This document shows positions 19,730 to 27,422 of a stretch of DNA of 64,000 nucleotides, piece after piece. The translations under genes and the position numbers were made by a program. Numbering within the stretch: the stretch's first letter is position 1; every line of letters begins with the position of its first letter. Source of the DNA: Methylomonas paludis (GTDB taxonomy: Bacteria; Pseudomonadota; Gammaproteobacteria; Methylococcales; Methylomonadaceae); assembly GCF_018734325.1 (NCBI RefSeq), contig NZ_CP073754.1, positions 1,488,001-1,552,000 on the forward strand, read 5' to 3'. Under the pieces are notes generated by a model. The model was not told where the DNA came from. It did no database searches and worked only from the letters and a program-made list of their open reading frames with translations.

Positions 19730-20722
19730 TTGTCCTCTCAGTTAACTGACAGCCGCATGATCATGCGATGTGTGGCTTATAAAAACGGCATCAGCCAGGG
19801 CGATCTGACCATAGCACAGATCAGTGAGGTACTTCAGCAGGAACATACCTTTGTCTGGCTGGGCTTACTTGAACCGGATACCCAATTGCTGGGCCAAATC
19901 CAGGAAGAATTCGGTCTGCATGAGCTGGCCATAGAAGATGCCTGTTCCGCTCATCAGCGCCCCAAAATCGAAGAATATGGTGACTCCCTGTTCCTGGTTT
20001 TGCACACTGCGTTAATGGAGGAGGGCGCGCTTAGCTTTGGTGAAACCCATTTATTTATCGGCAACCGGTTTCTGGTGACCGTCAGGCATGGCGCATCGGT
20101 ACGGCTTAATAAAGTCCGCGCCCGCTGCGAAGCCAATCCCGGTCAGCTGGCCAAGGGCCCCAGCTATGCCCTGTACGCCATCATGGATTATGTGGTTGAT
20201 AACTATATGCCGGTGGTGGAAAGCCTGCAGGAGCGCTTCTATATCCTGGAGCAGGCCATTTTTGATCAACGCCCCAGCCGGCAAACCCTGGAGGGTTTGT
20301 ACGAGCTAAAACGCGAATTGCTCAAAGTTCACGCCGCCATCGTACCCTTGATCGACATCTGTAACGAACTGATCCGCTTCCACAACGGCATCATCAGCAA
20401 AGACGTGCGCATCTACTTCCGCGACATTGCCGACCATATCAAGCGCATCGATCAAGCCATAGACGCCACCCGCGAAATGCTGATCGCCGCCATGCAGGTA
20501 CATTTGACCCTGGAAACCGTCAGACAAAACGAAGTGGTAAAAGGTCTGGCCGGCTGGGGCGCGATACTGGCCATCCCCACCATGGTATTCAGCTGGTACG
20601 GCATGAATTTTAAATACATGCCGGAACTGGAGTGGCGCTACAGTTATCCGGCGACTGTGGGTTTGGTGGCTTTGGCCAGCCTGTTGCTGCATCGGCGTTT
20701 GAAGCGGCGGGGTTGGATTTGA
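19730..20722 (+). CDS. corA: CorA family divalent cation transporter
   Basis: Channel for Mg2+ (or Co2+/Zn2+) entry in the inner membrane. The 330-residue protein has a large cytosolic N-terminal part, a long stalk helix, and two membrane helices at the C-terminus. The signature YGMNFKYMPEL lies at about 290-300 between the two helices, and the basic C-terminal tail HRRLKRRGWI is typical. A TTG start at 19730 is chosen because GGAG precedes it by 5 nt; ATG codons at 19757 and 19763 would shorten the N-terminus. ZntB-type function cannot be excluded. Confidence 0.88.
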   Translation: MSSQLTDSRMIMRCVAYKNGISQGDLTIAQISEVLQQEHTFVWLGLLEPDTQLLGQIQEEFGLHELAIEDACSAHQRPKIEEYGDSLFLVLHTALMEEGALSFGETHLFIGNRFLVTVRHGASVRLNKVRARCEANPGQLAKGPSYALYAIMDYVVDNYMPVVESLQERFYILEQAIFDQRPSRQTLEGLYELKRELLKVHAAIVPLIDICNELIRFHNGIISKDVRIYFRDIADHIKRIDQAIDATREMLIAAMQVHLTLETVRQNEVVKGLAGWGAILAIPTMVFSWYGMNFKYMPELEWRYSYPATVGLVALASLLLHRRLKRRGWI

Positions 20723-20736
20723 GGCTATGTCCCGGT

Positions 20737-20935
20737 TCAGGATATAGCCGGCTTATCAGTCGCAGCCACTTGCAGTTGAAAACCCAAGGCGTTAATCACG
20801 TTTAAAATAGTGGCAAAACTGGGATCACCTTGTCCTTAAAGGGGGTTTATACAAACTCTTCCGGCCTAAGCCAGTATCTTTGGCAAGCATGGGTCATGCT
20901 GTGAGCTAGGGCAGTTTGGCAATAAATGCCGGATC
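20737..20935 (-). pseudogene. Decayed addiction-module antitoxin (HTH) remnant
   Basis: Read leftward, three frames give consecutive pieces of an addiction-module antidote: DPAFIAKLP, then AKDTGLGRKSLYK, then GQGDPSFATILNVINALGFQ followed by LQVAA. This is the normal order in the family (DPxFIAxAL...TGLxRxSLYKAL...GNPxFxTxLxVxxALG). Several stops and frame changes separate the pieces. No intact toxin partner is recognisable upstream (20936-21052). Confidence 0.6.
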
Positions 20936-21653
20936 ATTGTCACTTCCGCAAAACAGGCCACTGAACTGAACAAAAACCAAACTTCGTAACGGGCACCGTG
21001 CAGCGCCTACCATTGACAAACTCGTTCGGCTTCATAGATAACCACTTTATTATTATAAATCGTCCATAAAAACTGGATTTTGATTAAGGTGAGCAAATAG
21101 CTTCATTCCTTCTATTATCCTTTGCTTTGTTCCGATTTTATCAGAGAAATCTAAATAGTCTCGCCAACTCCAATAGAGTTCTCCAAGTTGTGTGGCAACG
21201 AGACGGCGAACAAGTTGACTAGGAAATTTTTCCTGCACGGCTAAGTATTGAAGGCCATCGGTGTCTCGCAAGTAAAGGTATTGCTGTGTAGGTGGTATTT
21301 TAGTTATGTCGAGGAGATTATCAGTTTGGGTAAAGTTAATACCTGCATGTGAAAATGCCGATAGTAATGGGTAATCGAAAGGGATTATATGTAGATGTGC
21401 GTGCTCAACGCATCCAGCATGACCTTTTGCTTCTGATCCAAGCCCGTGCTCACATATTATTGCGGCTTTTCCTGTTTCGTTGTTCAAAGTTGTGACAACT
21501 GCACTAACAACTTGTTCTAATTTTTCGGACAAATCTCGCCAAAGTATTGATAAAGAGTGTTCGTGTAAGCGTGGTATAACTAAAGCATGACCAGCCGTAA
21601 TTGGAGCAACATCAAGAATGACCAAGAAGTTCTCAGTTGACGCTACAATTTCA

Positions 21654-21661
21654 GATAAACC
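21654..21661. repeat. Target site duplication of IS66, left copy
   Basis: GATAAACC directly abuts the left end of the IS66 element. The identical 8 bp lies at 24171-24178 directly outside the right end. An 8-bp duplication is the known size for IS66. Confidence 0.95.
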
Positions 21662-21690
21662 GTAAGCGCTTAATAAAGCGCGTACTCCCC

Positions 21691-23346
21691 CTATCTAGCA
21701 AAATCAGTATTTTTTAAATTCCAAGGCAACAGGGCTTCAATTTTTTCAACGGTATCGGCATAAGGCAATGCCTTGAGTACATGGGTTAAATAGGCGCAGG
21801 GTTCCAAGCCATTGGCTTTTGCTGTTTCAATTAGGCTGTAATGAATCGCGCTGGCCTGTGCGCCTTTTGGAGTATCAGAGAAGAGCCATGCTTTGCGACC
21901 CATTACAAAGGGGCGAATGGCGTTTTCAGCAAGAATATTGCTAATGTTCAGCTCCCCATTCGAGCAATACACCATCAGCTTATCCCATTGGTTGCTCATG
22001 TAAGTCATGGCCTTGCCCGTTAAACTATCCTTAGGCACTTTGTGTTGATTGTCGTCCAAGTACGCTCTCAGTTTCTTCAAAACCGGCAGGCTTCTTTTGC
22101 AGCGTTGCTGGAATCTTTCAGCGGCACTCAGAGTTTTGATTTGCCGCTCAATCATATAGAGTGTATTGATTAAACTCAGCATGTGATCGGCTTTGCTGGC
22201 TTTATGCTGCTTGCCTTTCTTGGGTTTGGGCTGCGCATCTTGAGCTTCTTTAAATTTACGGCGCGCATGATCCCAACAACCGAGCTGGATGATATGATTG
22301 ATAATACAGGCGGCATTGTAAGCGGCATAACCATCGGTTTGCAGATAACCCGAAAAGCCCTCCAGCAAGCGCAACGGCACCTCCTGGCTGCGGGTCGGAT
22401 CATATTCAAATAACACACTGGGTTGACCAGGCGTGCCGCCCAGCGTCACCCACATGAATTTATCCGAGGTGGCCGGTCGCCCCGGTTCTTTAAGAACCTG
22501 CACTCGGGTTTCATCGGCCATGATGATGTTACCAGCCAGTTGATGATCCCGAATAAGGTTAATCAAAGGTTGCAGCGTTCTAGCCAGTGCGATGACCCAG
22601 TTGGCCAGTGTGGCTCTTGAGAGTTCGCCGCCATAACGGGCTAAGATGTTTTCCAGCCGATACAGCGGCAAGCCATCGCAGTATTTGTAGATGATTACAT
22701 TACACATTAAATCAATGCTGCCCATCGCGCCTGGAACAGGATGTTTGGGCAGAGCAGCGGCAATAATACGGCGTTGTGTTTCAGCTTGAGCAGGCTCCAG
22801 AAACACCGCTTTTTCCTGCATGTATTCTAAAACCCGCACTTGGGCAGGGATGATGTCTAATTCTTCTTTAACTTTAGTAAAGAAGGTTGTAATTGCACCG
22901 GCTTTTTCTTCATCGCTCAGTGTGATAAAGATTTGCTTTCTCGGTAAGTGGCTGGCAAATGGTTTGCGACCAGGTTTTGGCTTAGGTGGATTGGGCTCAG
23001 AAGCTTCTGATTCAACGCTCGAATCAACAGCCTCTACTGTGTCAACGGCTGCATCCGTTGCGGCTTCAAGCTCAACCGTGGCCTCGACTTCGGCTTCATC
23101 AAATAATGAAGTTTGCCCGGACTGCTCACTTGAGGGCGCAAAGCGTTTGATTTTGGATAAACGCAACGCTTCTTCTAACAACTGTATACGTTGATTGAGC
23201 GTAGCAATCACTTCTGATTTAAGCTCAACGGCCTGTGTTAATTCATCCACTCGTTGCGCTTTTTCAAGCAACTCGGCGAGCATCTCGGGCAACAAAATAG
23301 CCGAGTGTTCATCGTGTTCTATGCTAGAAAAGTGGGATAAAATCAT
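21691..23346 (-). CDS. tnpC: IS66 transposase TnpC
   Basis: 551 residues; the DDE transposase of IS66. The N-terminal leucine zipper-like region (LLEKAQRVDELTQAVELKSE) is followed by a helix-turn-helix or zinc-binding section (RKQIFITLSDEEKAG). The catalytic core has IMADETRVQVLKEPGR and YLQTDGYAAYNA. The C-terminus has NILAENAIRPFVMGRKAWLF and the family tail LLPWNLKN. It lies 45 bp after tnpB within the element. Confidence 0.96.
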   Translation of the reverse strand: MILSHFSSIEHDEHSAILLPEMLAELLEKAQRVDELTQAVELKSEVIATLNQRIQLLEEALRLSKIKRFAPSSEQSGQTSLFDEAEVEATVELEAATDAAVDTVEAVDSSVESEASEPNPPKPKPGRKPFASHLPRKQIFITLSDEEKAGAITTFFTKVKEELDIIPAQVRVLEYMQEKAVFLEPAQAETQRRIIAAALPKHPVPGAMGSIDLMCNVIIYKYCDGLPLYRLENILARYGGELSRATLANWVIALARTLQPLINLIRDHQLAGNIIMADETRVQVLKEPGRPATSDKFMWVTLGGTPGQPSVLFEYDPTRSQEVPLRLLEGFSGYLQTDGYAAYNAACIINHIIQLGCWDHARRKFKEAQDAQPKPKKGKQHKASKADHMLSLINTLYMIERQIKTLSAAERFQQRCKRSLPVLKKLRAYLDDNQHKVPKDSLTGKAMTYMSNQWDKLMVYCSNGELNISNILAENAIRPFVMGRKAWLFSDTPKGAQASAIHYSLIETAKANGLEPCAYLTHVLKALPYADTVEKIEALLPWNLKNTDFAR

Positions 23347-23391
23347 AGGCTTATTATACCTGAATTCAAGCCAAAAAGCAGGCGTTTTTCC

Positions 23392-23757
23392 TTAAAAAAC
23401 AGACTCATAATGCCGATTTTTATGGCCTTTCATCACGCTAATATCGTAGCCATCCAGCAGCCAATTCAATTGCTGTCCCGTTAACGTCAACAATGCCTCT
23501 TCACCCTTCGGCCACTTGAACTTATCCTCGACCAAGGTCTTGTAATAAAGCACAAAGCCCGTATTTTCCCAGAACAAGCATTTGATTTTAGTACGCTGCT
23601 TATTGGTGAACGCATACAGTCCGCCATCAAACGGATTATGGCCGAGTTCGCACTCAACAATTGCCGCCAACCCGCGATGGGATTTACGAAAATCAATGGC
23701 CTGTCGGTAAAGATAAACCTCTGTCAGCTCTAAAGAGGGGCGCATAATGCAAGTCAC
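23392..23757 (-). CDS. tnpB: IS66 accessory protein TnpB
   Basis: 121 residues. The family pattern VYLYRQAIDFRKSHRGLAAI, then CELGHNPFDGGLYAFTNKQR and KCLFWENTGFVLYYKTLV, is complete. IS66 TnpB is required for transposition although its biochemical role is not settled. A GTG start overlaps the tnpA stop (GTGA); an in-frame ATG four codons later is also possible. Confidence 0.94.
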   Translation of the reverse strand: MTCIMRPSLELTEVYLYRQAIDFRKSHRGLAAIVECELGHNPFDGGLYAFTNKQRTKIKCLFWENTGFVLYYKTLVEDKFKWPKGEEALLTLTGQQLNWLLDGYDISVMKGHKNRHYESVF

Positions 23758-24086
23758 CGTAACACCTCTATCAATTGCTGAATCAAAGCCATATTATTCT
23801 GAGAAATCCCAATCAATTGTGTACCATCCCGGAAGCACAATGACAAACTTGGCGATGAGGGCATGGCGATAGGTGCAGCCACTTGGACACGGGTAAATCC
23901 AGTCGCTTTACGTTCAGTGTCAACCGGTTCGCAATCGATCAAAAATTTGCGCTTCCAATAACTCAACTGGTGGGTATGCAGCGCTTGCTGGCGGCAGTAG
24001 TTTACTTGGGACAAGCCAGACGCTTGCCATTGCGCGACGTGCCTTTGCCAAAAATCGTGACCGGTCTTGTTTTCTATTGATGCCAT
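23754..24086 (-). CDS. tnpA: IS66 accessory protein TnpA
   Basis: 110 residues. The N-terminal part has FWQRHVAQWQASGLSQVNYC, the TnpA helix-turn-helix region, and SYWKRKF; the C-terminus has LCFRDGTQLIG typical of the family. It is the first gene of the IS66 operon, about 85 bp inside the right end of the element. Confidence 0.93.
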   Translation of the reverse strand: MASIENKTGHDFWQRHVAQWQASGLSQVNYCRQQALHTHQLSYWKRKFLIDCEPVDTERKATGFTRVQVAAPIAMPSSPSLSLCFRDGTQLIGISQNNMALIQQLIEVLR

Positions 24087-24170
24087 TGGTAATCCCCAAA
24101 ATAATATCGATGGGAAATTCTGACATGGTAGGCTGGGGGGTGGGAATTACGCGGAAAATTGAGCGCTTAC

Positions 24171-24178
24171 GATAAACC
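24171..24178. repeat. Target site duplication of IS66, right copy
   Basis: GATAAACC, identical to 21654-21661. Read leftward it encodes the GGTTTATC at the broken codon of the HIT gene. Confidence 0.95.
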
Positions 24179-24255
24179 CGAGTCACTGCCAAAGAAAAAA
24201 GAAAATCCATCACTTGAAAGGTTGTTGCCCGGATGACATAGTTGGCATTTAATAT

Positions 24256-25410
24256 TCATGAATACTCCTTGATTTCAAGTTCCCCAGATTCTTTTTGTAT
24301 ACAGAAAACGTGAAACTCAATTTTCTTTTCTTCGCAGTTATGCCGAACTTCATCAAGATTTTCTTCGCGAATCAAAAAACTGACAATTCGATTTATCTTA
24401 ATTTCATTTTCTCGTAACTCTGCAATACACTTGAGCGGGGTAAAACCGGTGGCTGTAAAATCGTGCAAAAAAATAGAGTGTTCTCCTCGAATGCAGTATC
24501 CCTTAATACGACTGTTGTTAGTAGCATTGAGGTCGACTATCGTCGGCTTAATTTGCATTTCCGCTAATGTTGCAGCAAGAAGCTTTAAATCAAGTTTATT
24601 GTGTATTGCAACCCGCGTCGCACAGGGTTCATCTTTACAACTGGGATTTAAATGCAACTGTTTCGCAACAAATCGCGCAAATGTTGCACTTAATTTATCG
24701 AGATGATTTTGAGTAATTTGATTTATATCAATAAAATTTGTTAATGTAGTGAGATGATTTGGCTGTCCAACTATCCGCTCACCGTTTACTCTGTAGTTTT
24801 GAAGAAGTTTTGTTAGTTGTTTGGATGTCAGTGCTGCAATATTATGTTTGCTAATTCGCTCATACATAGCTTTTGCAAGTAAGGGACGCAGACAATCAGC
24901 TTTAAGGTACATTTTTCCATGCCGTAGGTCACAGACAGCCTGTTCAAAGTCTTCCGATGTATGTAGAAGAAGACTATTAATGCATTGCTCAGCGATAAGG
25001 CTTAATTCATCTTGGGTCGGGTTTTCAGGGGAGAAAATTCTATTGATTCCAGACAGGTCAGTTGGAATATCAGTTTTACCAATTTGCACGAGAAGAGTTT
25101 TACGGCGGCCTAAGTATCCTGCGAATAATCCGTATTCAAAAAGGACATTATCCCTTATTGCGAGTGAATCTTCACCTCGTTTAATTAGTAGATCATCAGG
25201 GGTAGCTACAAAGATGGCAAAACATGCTTGGTGTAATAGTGAAAATAGTGATTCAAGAAAAGACTCACCAGGACGAGCAACATCCATATGCCACCAAGCA
25301 ATAACGTCGAAAAGAGCATTTTCGGCGGCTACTAATTCGATTTTTTGTGCATAATGCTTCGCTTCACTTGAAGATCCAATAAAAAGTGTGAATGCCTTTT
25401 TGCTCGCCAT
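24256..25410 (-). CDS. TIR-like (CAP12/PCTIR type) plus phosphoribosyltransferase-like fusion protein
   Basis: 384 residues. Residues 7-112 fit the predicted nucleotide-binding TIR-like family (PF10137; CAP12 of CBASS belongs here): LFIGSSSEAKHYAQKI, FAIFVATPDDLL, and RDNVLFEYGLFAGYLGRRKT at 86-104, with Glu92 in the expected catalytic position. A helical linker covers about 120-250. Residues 262-372 look like an orotate-PRTase-type fold: ATRVAIHNKLDLKLLAATLA, then IFLHDFTATGFTPLKCIAEL at 313-332 in place of the PRPP loop (hhhEDxxTTG), then NRIVSFLIREENLDE. The second acidic residue of the PRPP motif is replaced by His316, so catalysis is uncertain. TIR-like domains of this group act as NAD+-consuming or nucleotide-sensing effectors in phage defence. 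The stop overlaps the HIT gene start (ATGA), so the unit is TIR-PRTase plus HIT. The gene is AT-richer than core genes. The combination is inferred from motifs, not from a database match. Confidence 0.75.
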   Translation of the reverse strand: MASKKAFTLFIGSSSEAKHYAQKIELVAAENALFDVIAWWHMDVARPGESFLESLFSLLHQACFAIFVATPDDLLIKRGEDSLAIRDNVLFEYGLFAGYLGRRKTLLVQIGKTDIPTDLSGINRIFSPENPTQDELSLIAEQCINSLLLHTSEDFEQAVCDLRHGKMYLKADCLRPLLAKAMYERISKHNIAALTSKQLTKLLQNYRVNGERIVGQPNHLTTLTNFIDINQITQNHLDKLSATFARFVAKQLHLNPSCKDEPCATRVAIHNKLDLKLLAATLAEMQIKPTIVDLNATNNSRIKGYCIRGEHSIFLHDFTATGFTPLKCIAELRENEIKINRIVSFLIREENLDEVRHNCEEKKIEFHVFCIQKESGELEIKEYS

Positions 25411-25587
25411 TTACCTGTTCCATTCAAATTGATAAGCGTAATGATCAAGGTCATGAGCGTTGCGCGGCTTTATTGCGCAGCCTAAGGTTAGACCTCGCAT
25501 GGATTCGGTCGTTGTCGGGCCGAACAATACCTTTATTTGCACGATTGGGTGCGACATAGGCCATCGATATCAAACACTGAGGAGTTA

Positions 25588-25595
25588 GCAATTTC
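25588..25595. repeat. Target duplication of the composite transposon, left copy
   Basis: GCAATTTC immediately outside the left terminal repeat at 25596. The same 8 bp lies at 31165-31172 immediately outside the right terminal repeat of the mini-element. Confidence 0.85.
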
Positions 25596-27283
25596 GGCTT
25601 CCAACTTAAGCCGGGACAGTTTTCAAAAACAATGGGTTATGAATAGTCCGCTCCCGCCCCTTTCTTGGCAGCGGAAGCTCGCCCATTTCAGCAACCAACC
25701 ATAAAAACAAATCAGGAAACGTTTGACCAAACAAGCGCATTGCCGCTGTTGTTCCATCAGTCCGTTTGAGTCCGTAGTTATGAATCACTGTCAATGCCCT
25801 CAGGCGTTTTTCGGTCAAGCCACGGCCATTGTGATACATCTGCGACAGATAACCATTACGCCCCTCGACGGCGGAAGAACTGCGATGAAAGTTCCGCGCC
25901 ATCCACTCTGCCCATTCCAACCAGCGTTGCAATTCGCTTTCCGACAGGGTTGCTGTGAAAGCATCAGTCTGTAAATGCTGCGCGGCTTGCTGCCAAGCCT
26001 GACGGTATTTTTCCCTTTGCCTGGGGTTTTGGGTTTTGAGCAGTTGCTGATGCCAGTACACCGTTGGTAACAGGGCATGAATCAGCCAGTAGTGCGTTGC
26101 CTCATCCACCGAAAGACCGGCTAGAATTTCCATGACCCATAGCCACCAGGTTTCTACATTGGACGCTAAGTCATTCAATTGATTACGAAACTTATTTATG
26201 GTCTGTTTTATGTCAGCAATAGATTGCGATTGCGCGATTTTTTCAAACGCCTGAGCGCGTTTTTCCAGACTGAAAGTCACCTGTTCCGCCCGATTGATTT
26301 TCTGGGTTTCTAACGAAAACGGATGAACATCTTCGGCAATGCTGGCCAGATTTTCGTGATAATCGGCGCGTGTTTCCTGTATCTGTTTATAGGCTCGTTC
26401 TGCATCAACGACCTGCACCAATTCGGCGAGGTTGTTGTCCGGTTTCTTTTTCAATAGCGCCTCAGCCGTTTCCAGTTGAGTTTTCGCTTGTTCGTGCCGC
26501 CTTCCCAGCGTTGCACCCAACCATTTGCTGACATCCTGCTGTGCATGAAAAATATCGGCACCTGATTGACAGTCAAACCCGGTAATAGCCAGTTTGATCA
26601 AGGCTTTGGCTCGGTCGCTGACGGCGTGGTTGACGTCAATACCCAACTCTTTTAGGCGCGGTATCGCTTTCTCAAACCAAGTATCGAAGCGACGGTCATG
26701 GCTGATGTCTTCCAGAATCAAATAACCGGACGACAAGTCCATCAGCACCAGGATGAGAAAATCACCAAAAAATGTTTCATCCATGGCGACTACGGCTGAA
26801 CGTGTTTGAGCTGAAACGCCGCTTTCACAACGCTGCTGAAATACGGGTAACAGGCTTTCCATCCGGCTCAATTGCTGACGCAATGCCGATGAAGATATGC
26901 CCACATGCGTGTCAATGCGAATCAGCTTGAAAAATCGCGACAACTTGTCGGCTCCAACATGGCACTCCATGCCAAAACTGTACAGAACCGCAACCATCAA
27001 TAGTTTCAACCAGGCTTCGCCTGCTTCGGTTTCCCATAGGGCAGATTCGGGATATTGATGGCGTCGGGCTTGCGCTTTTTGGTGCCGATGGACGCTACTT
27101 TTGGATCGATTGACCAGCACCGCCAATTGTCTAAGACTTTTCTTGCCACGGGCTACCAGTTCATTGATAATCGAGCGGTTCGTTGCACGGATTCCTTGTG
27201 TCGTTTTGTTTTTTTAGTCATTAACTCATGATACAGGACTGTGCGGCGAACGCTTGATTTTGTCCCGGTTTAAGTGGGTAGCC
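25596..27283 (-). mobile_element. Insertion sequence with DUF6399-type transposase (1688 bp)
   Basis: Terminal inverted repeats of 23 bp: left contains CCAACTTAAGCCGGGACA, right (read inward) CCCACTTAAACCGGGACA. One transposase gene fills the element. The flanks GCAATTTC and TGTTTTTG do not match, consistent with its being one end of the larger composite unit. Confidence 0.85.
25606..27126 (-). CDS. DUF6399-type transposase, probably with an upstream frameshifted N-terminus
   Basis: 506 residues from a TTG codon at 27126, but the frame and a helix-turn-helix pattern (IINELVARGKKSLRQLAVLV, then NRSKSSVHRH) extend upstream to about 27213. An ATG at 27219-27221 would start this frame if a run of seven A's (27209-27215, read leftward) had eight. 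So the full protein is either disrupted or made by slippage on the A-run. The core has VVAMDETFFGDFLILVLMDL and AVSDRAKALIKLAI, with Asp residues suited to a DDE nuclease, and HRSSSAVEGRNGYLSQMYHN near the end, a conserved Glu region. I recall this family as DUF6399 transposases. Confidence 0.75.
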   Translation of the reverse strand: MAVLVNRSKSSVHRHQKAQARRHQYPESALWETEAGEAWLKLLMVAVLYSFGMECHVGADKLSRFFKLIRIDTHVGISSSALRQQLSRMESLLPVFQQRCESGVSAQTRSAVVAMDETFFGDFLILVLMDLSSGYLILEDISHDRRFDTWFEKAIPRLKELGIDVNHAVSDRAKALIKLAITGFDCQSGADIFHAQQDVSKWLGATLGRRHEQAKTQLETAEALLKKKPDNNLAELVQVVDAERAYKQIQETRADYHENLASIAEDVHPFSLETQKINRAEQVTFSLEKRAQAFEKIAQSQSIADIKQTINKFRNQLNDLASNVETWWLWVMEILAGLSVDEATHYWLIHALLPTVYWHQQLLKTQNPRQREKYRQAWQQAAQHLQTDAFTATLSESELQRWLEWAEWMARNFHRSSSAVEGRNGYLSQMYHNGRGLTEKRLRALTVIHNYGLKRTDGTTAAMRLFGQTFPDLFLWLVAEMGELPLPRKGRERTIHNPLFLKTVPA

Positions 27284-27370
27284 TGTTTTTGCTTGTAGCT
27301 CCTGTTCTGTTGACGCCATTGCCAGACAAGATATACTTGTTAAAATTAATATTTTTCCAATAGATTTCAT
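27221..27370 (-). CDS. Small secreted-protein ORF running into the IS end
   Basis: 49 codons. The first 29 (MKSIGKILILTSISCLAMAS, then TEQELQAKT) look like a signal peptide plus the start of a small exported protein, with GAGGA upstream of the ATG. From codon 30 the frame is encoded by the terminal repeat of the IS (GYPLKPGQ), and it stops at a TAA that overlaps the out-of-frame transposase ATG (TAATG). The original gene was evidently truncated by the IS. It follows the GYF_2 gene in the same direction. Confidence 0.45.
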   Translation of the reverse strand: MKSIGKILILTSISCLAMASTEQELQAKTGYPLKPGQNQAFAAQSCIMS

Positions 27371-27422
27371 TTTTTATTGTCCTCTTTTTTATTAAAAGTG
27401 TTGAGACATCAGGTAGCTTTAG

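Larger units (their letters stand above)
21662..24170 (-). mobile_element. Complete IS66 family element (2509 bp)
   Basis: Bounded by inverted ends GTAAGCGCT (left) and AGCGCTTAC (right), with 8-bp duplicates GATAAACC outside. It carries tnpA, tnpB and tnpC in the standard order and all apparently intact, so the element is probably active. It is inserted in the HIT-family gene, which it inactivates. Confidence 0.95.
21053..24259 (-). pseudogene. HIT-family hydrolase gene interrupted by IS66
   Basis: The 5' part lies at 24171-24259: ATG 24259 preceded by AAGGAG, encoding MNIKCQLCHPGNNLSSDGFS with a CxxC pair. The 3' part lies at 21053-21661. Removing the IS66 element (21662-24170) and one 8-bp duplicate joins them in frame (...GSDSGLS-EIVASTENFLVILD...) to give 229 residues. 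The HIT active site is intact in the 3' part as CVEHAHLHIIPFD (HxHxH), and APITAGHALVIPRLHEHS is the family's first conserved block. HIT proteins hydrolyse or transfer nucleotidyl groups on phosphoramidates, dinucleotides or related adducts. Its start overlaps the stop of the TIR-PRTase gene (ATGA), so both were one operon. Residues 30 onward could still be made from an internal start, but the CxxC region would be lost. Confidence 0.85.

Noticed and set aside
25411..25595. Possible additional gene upstream of the TIR-PRTase gene
   Set aside because: No frame longer than a few tens of codons and no recognisable motif; treated as promoter region of the operon, truncated by the transposon insertion.
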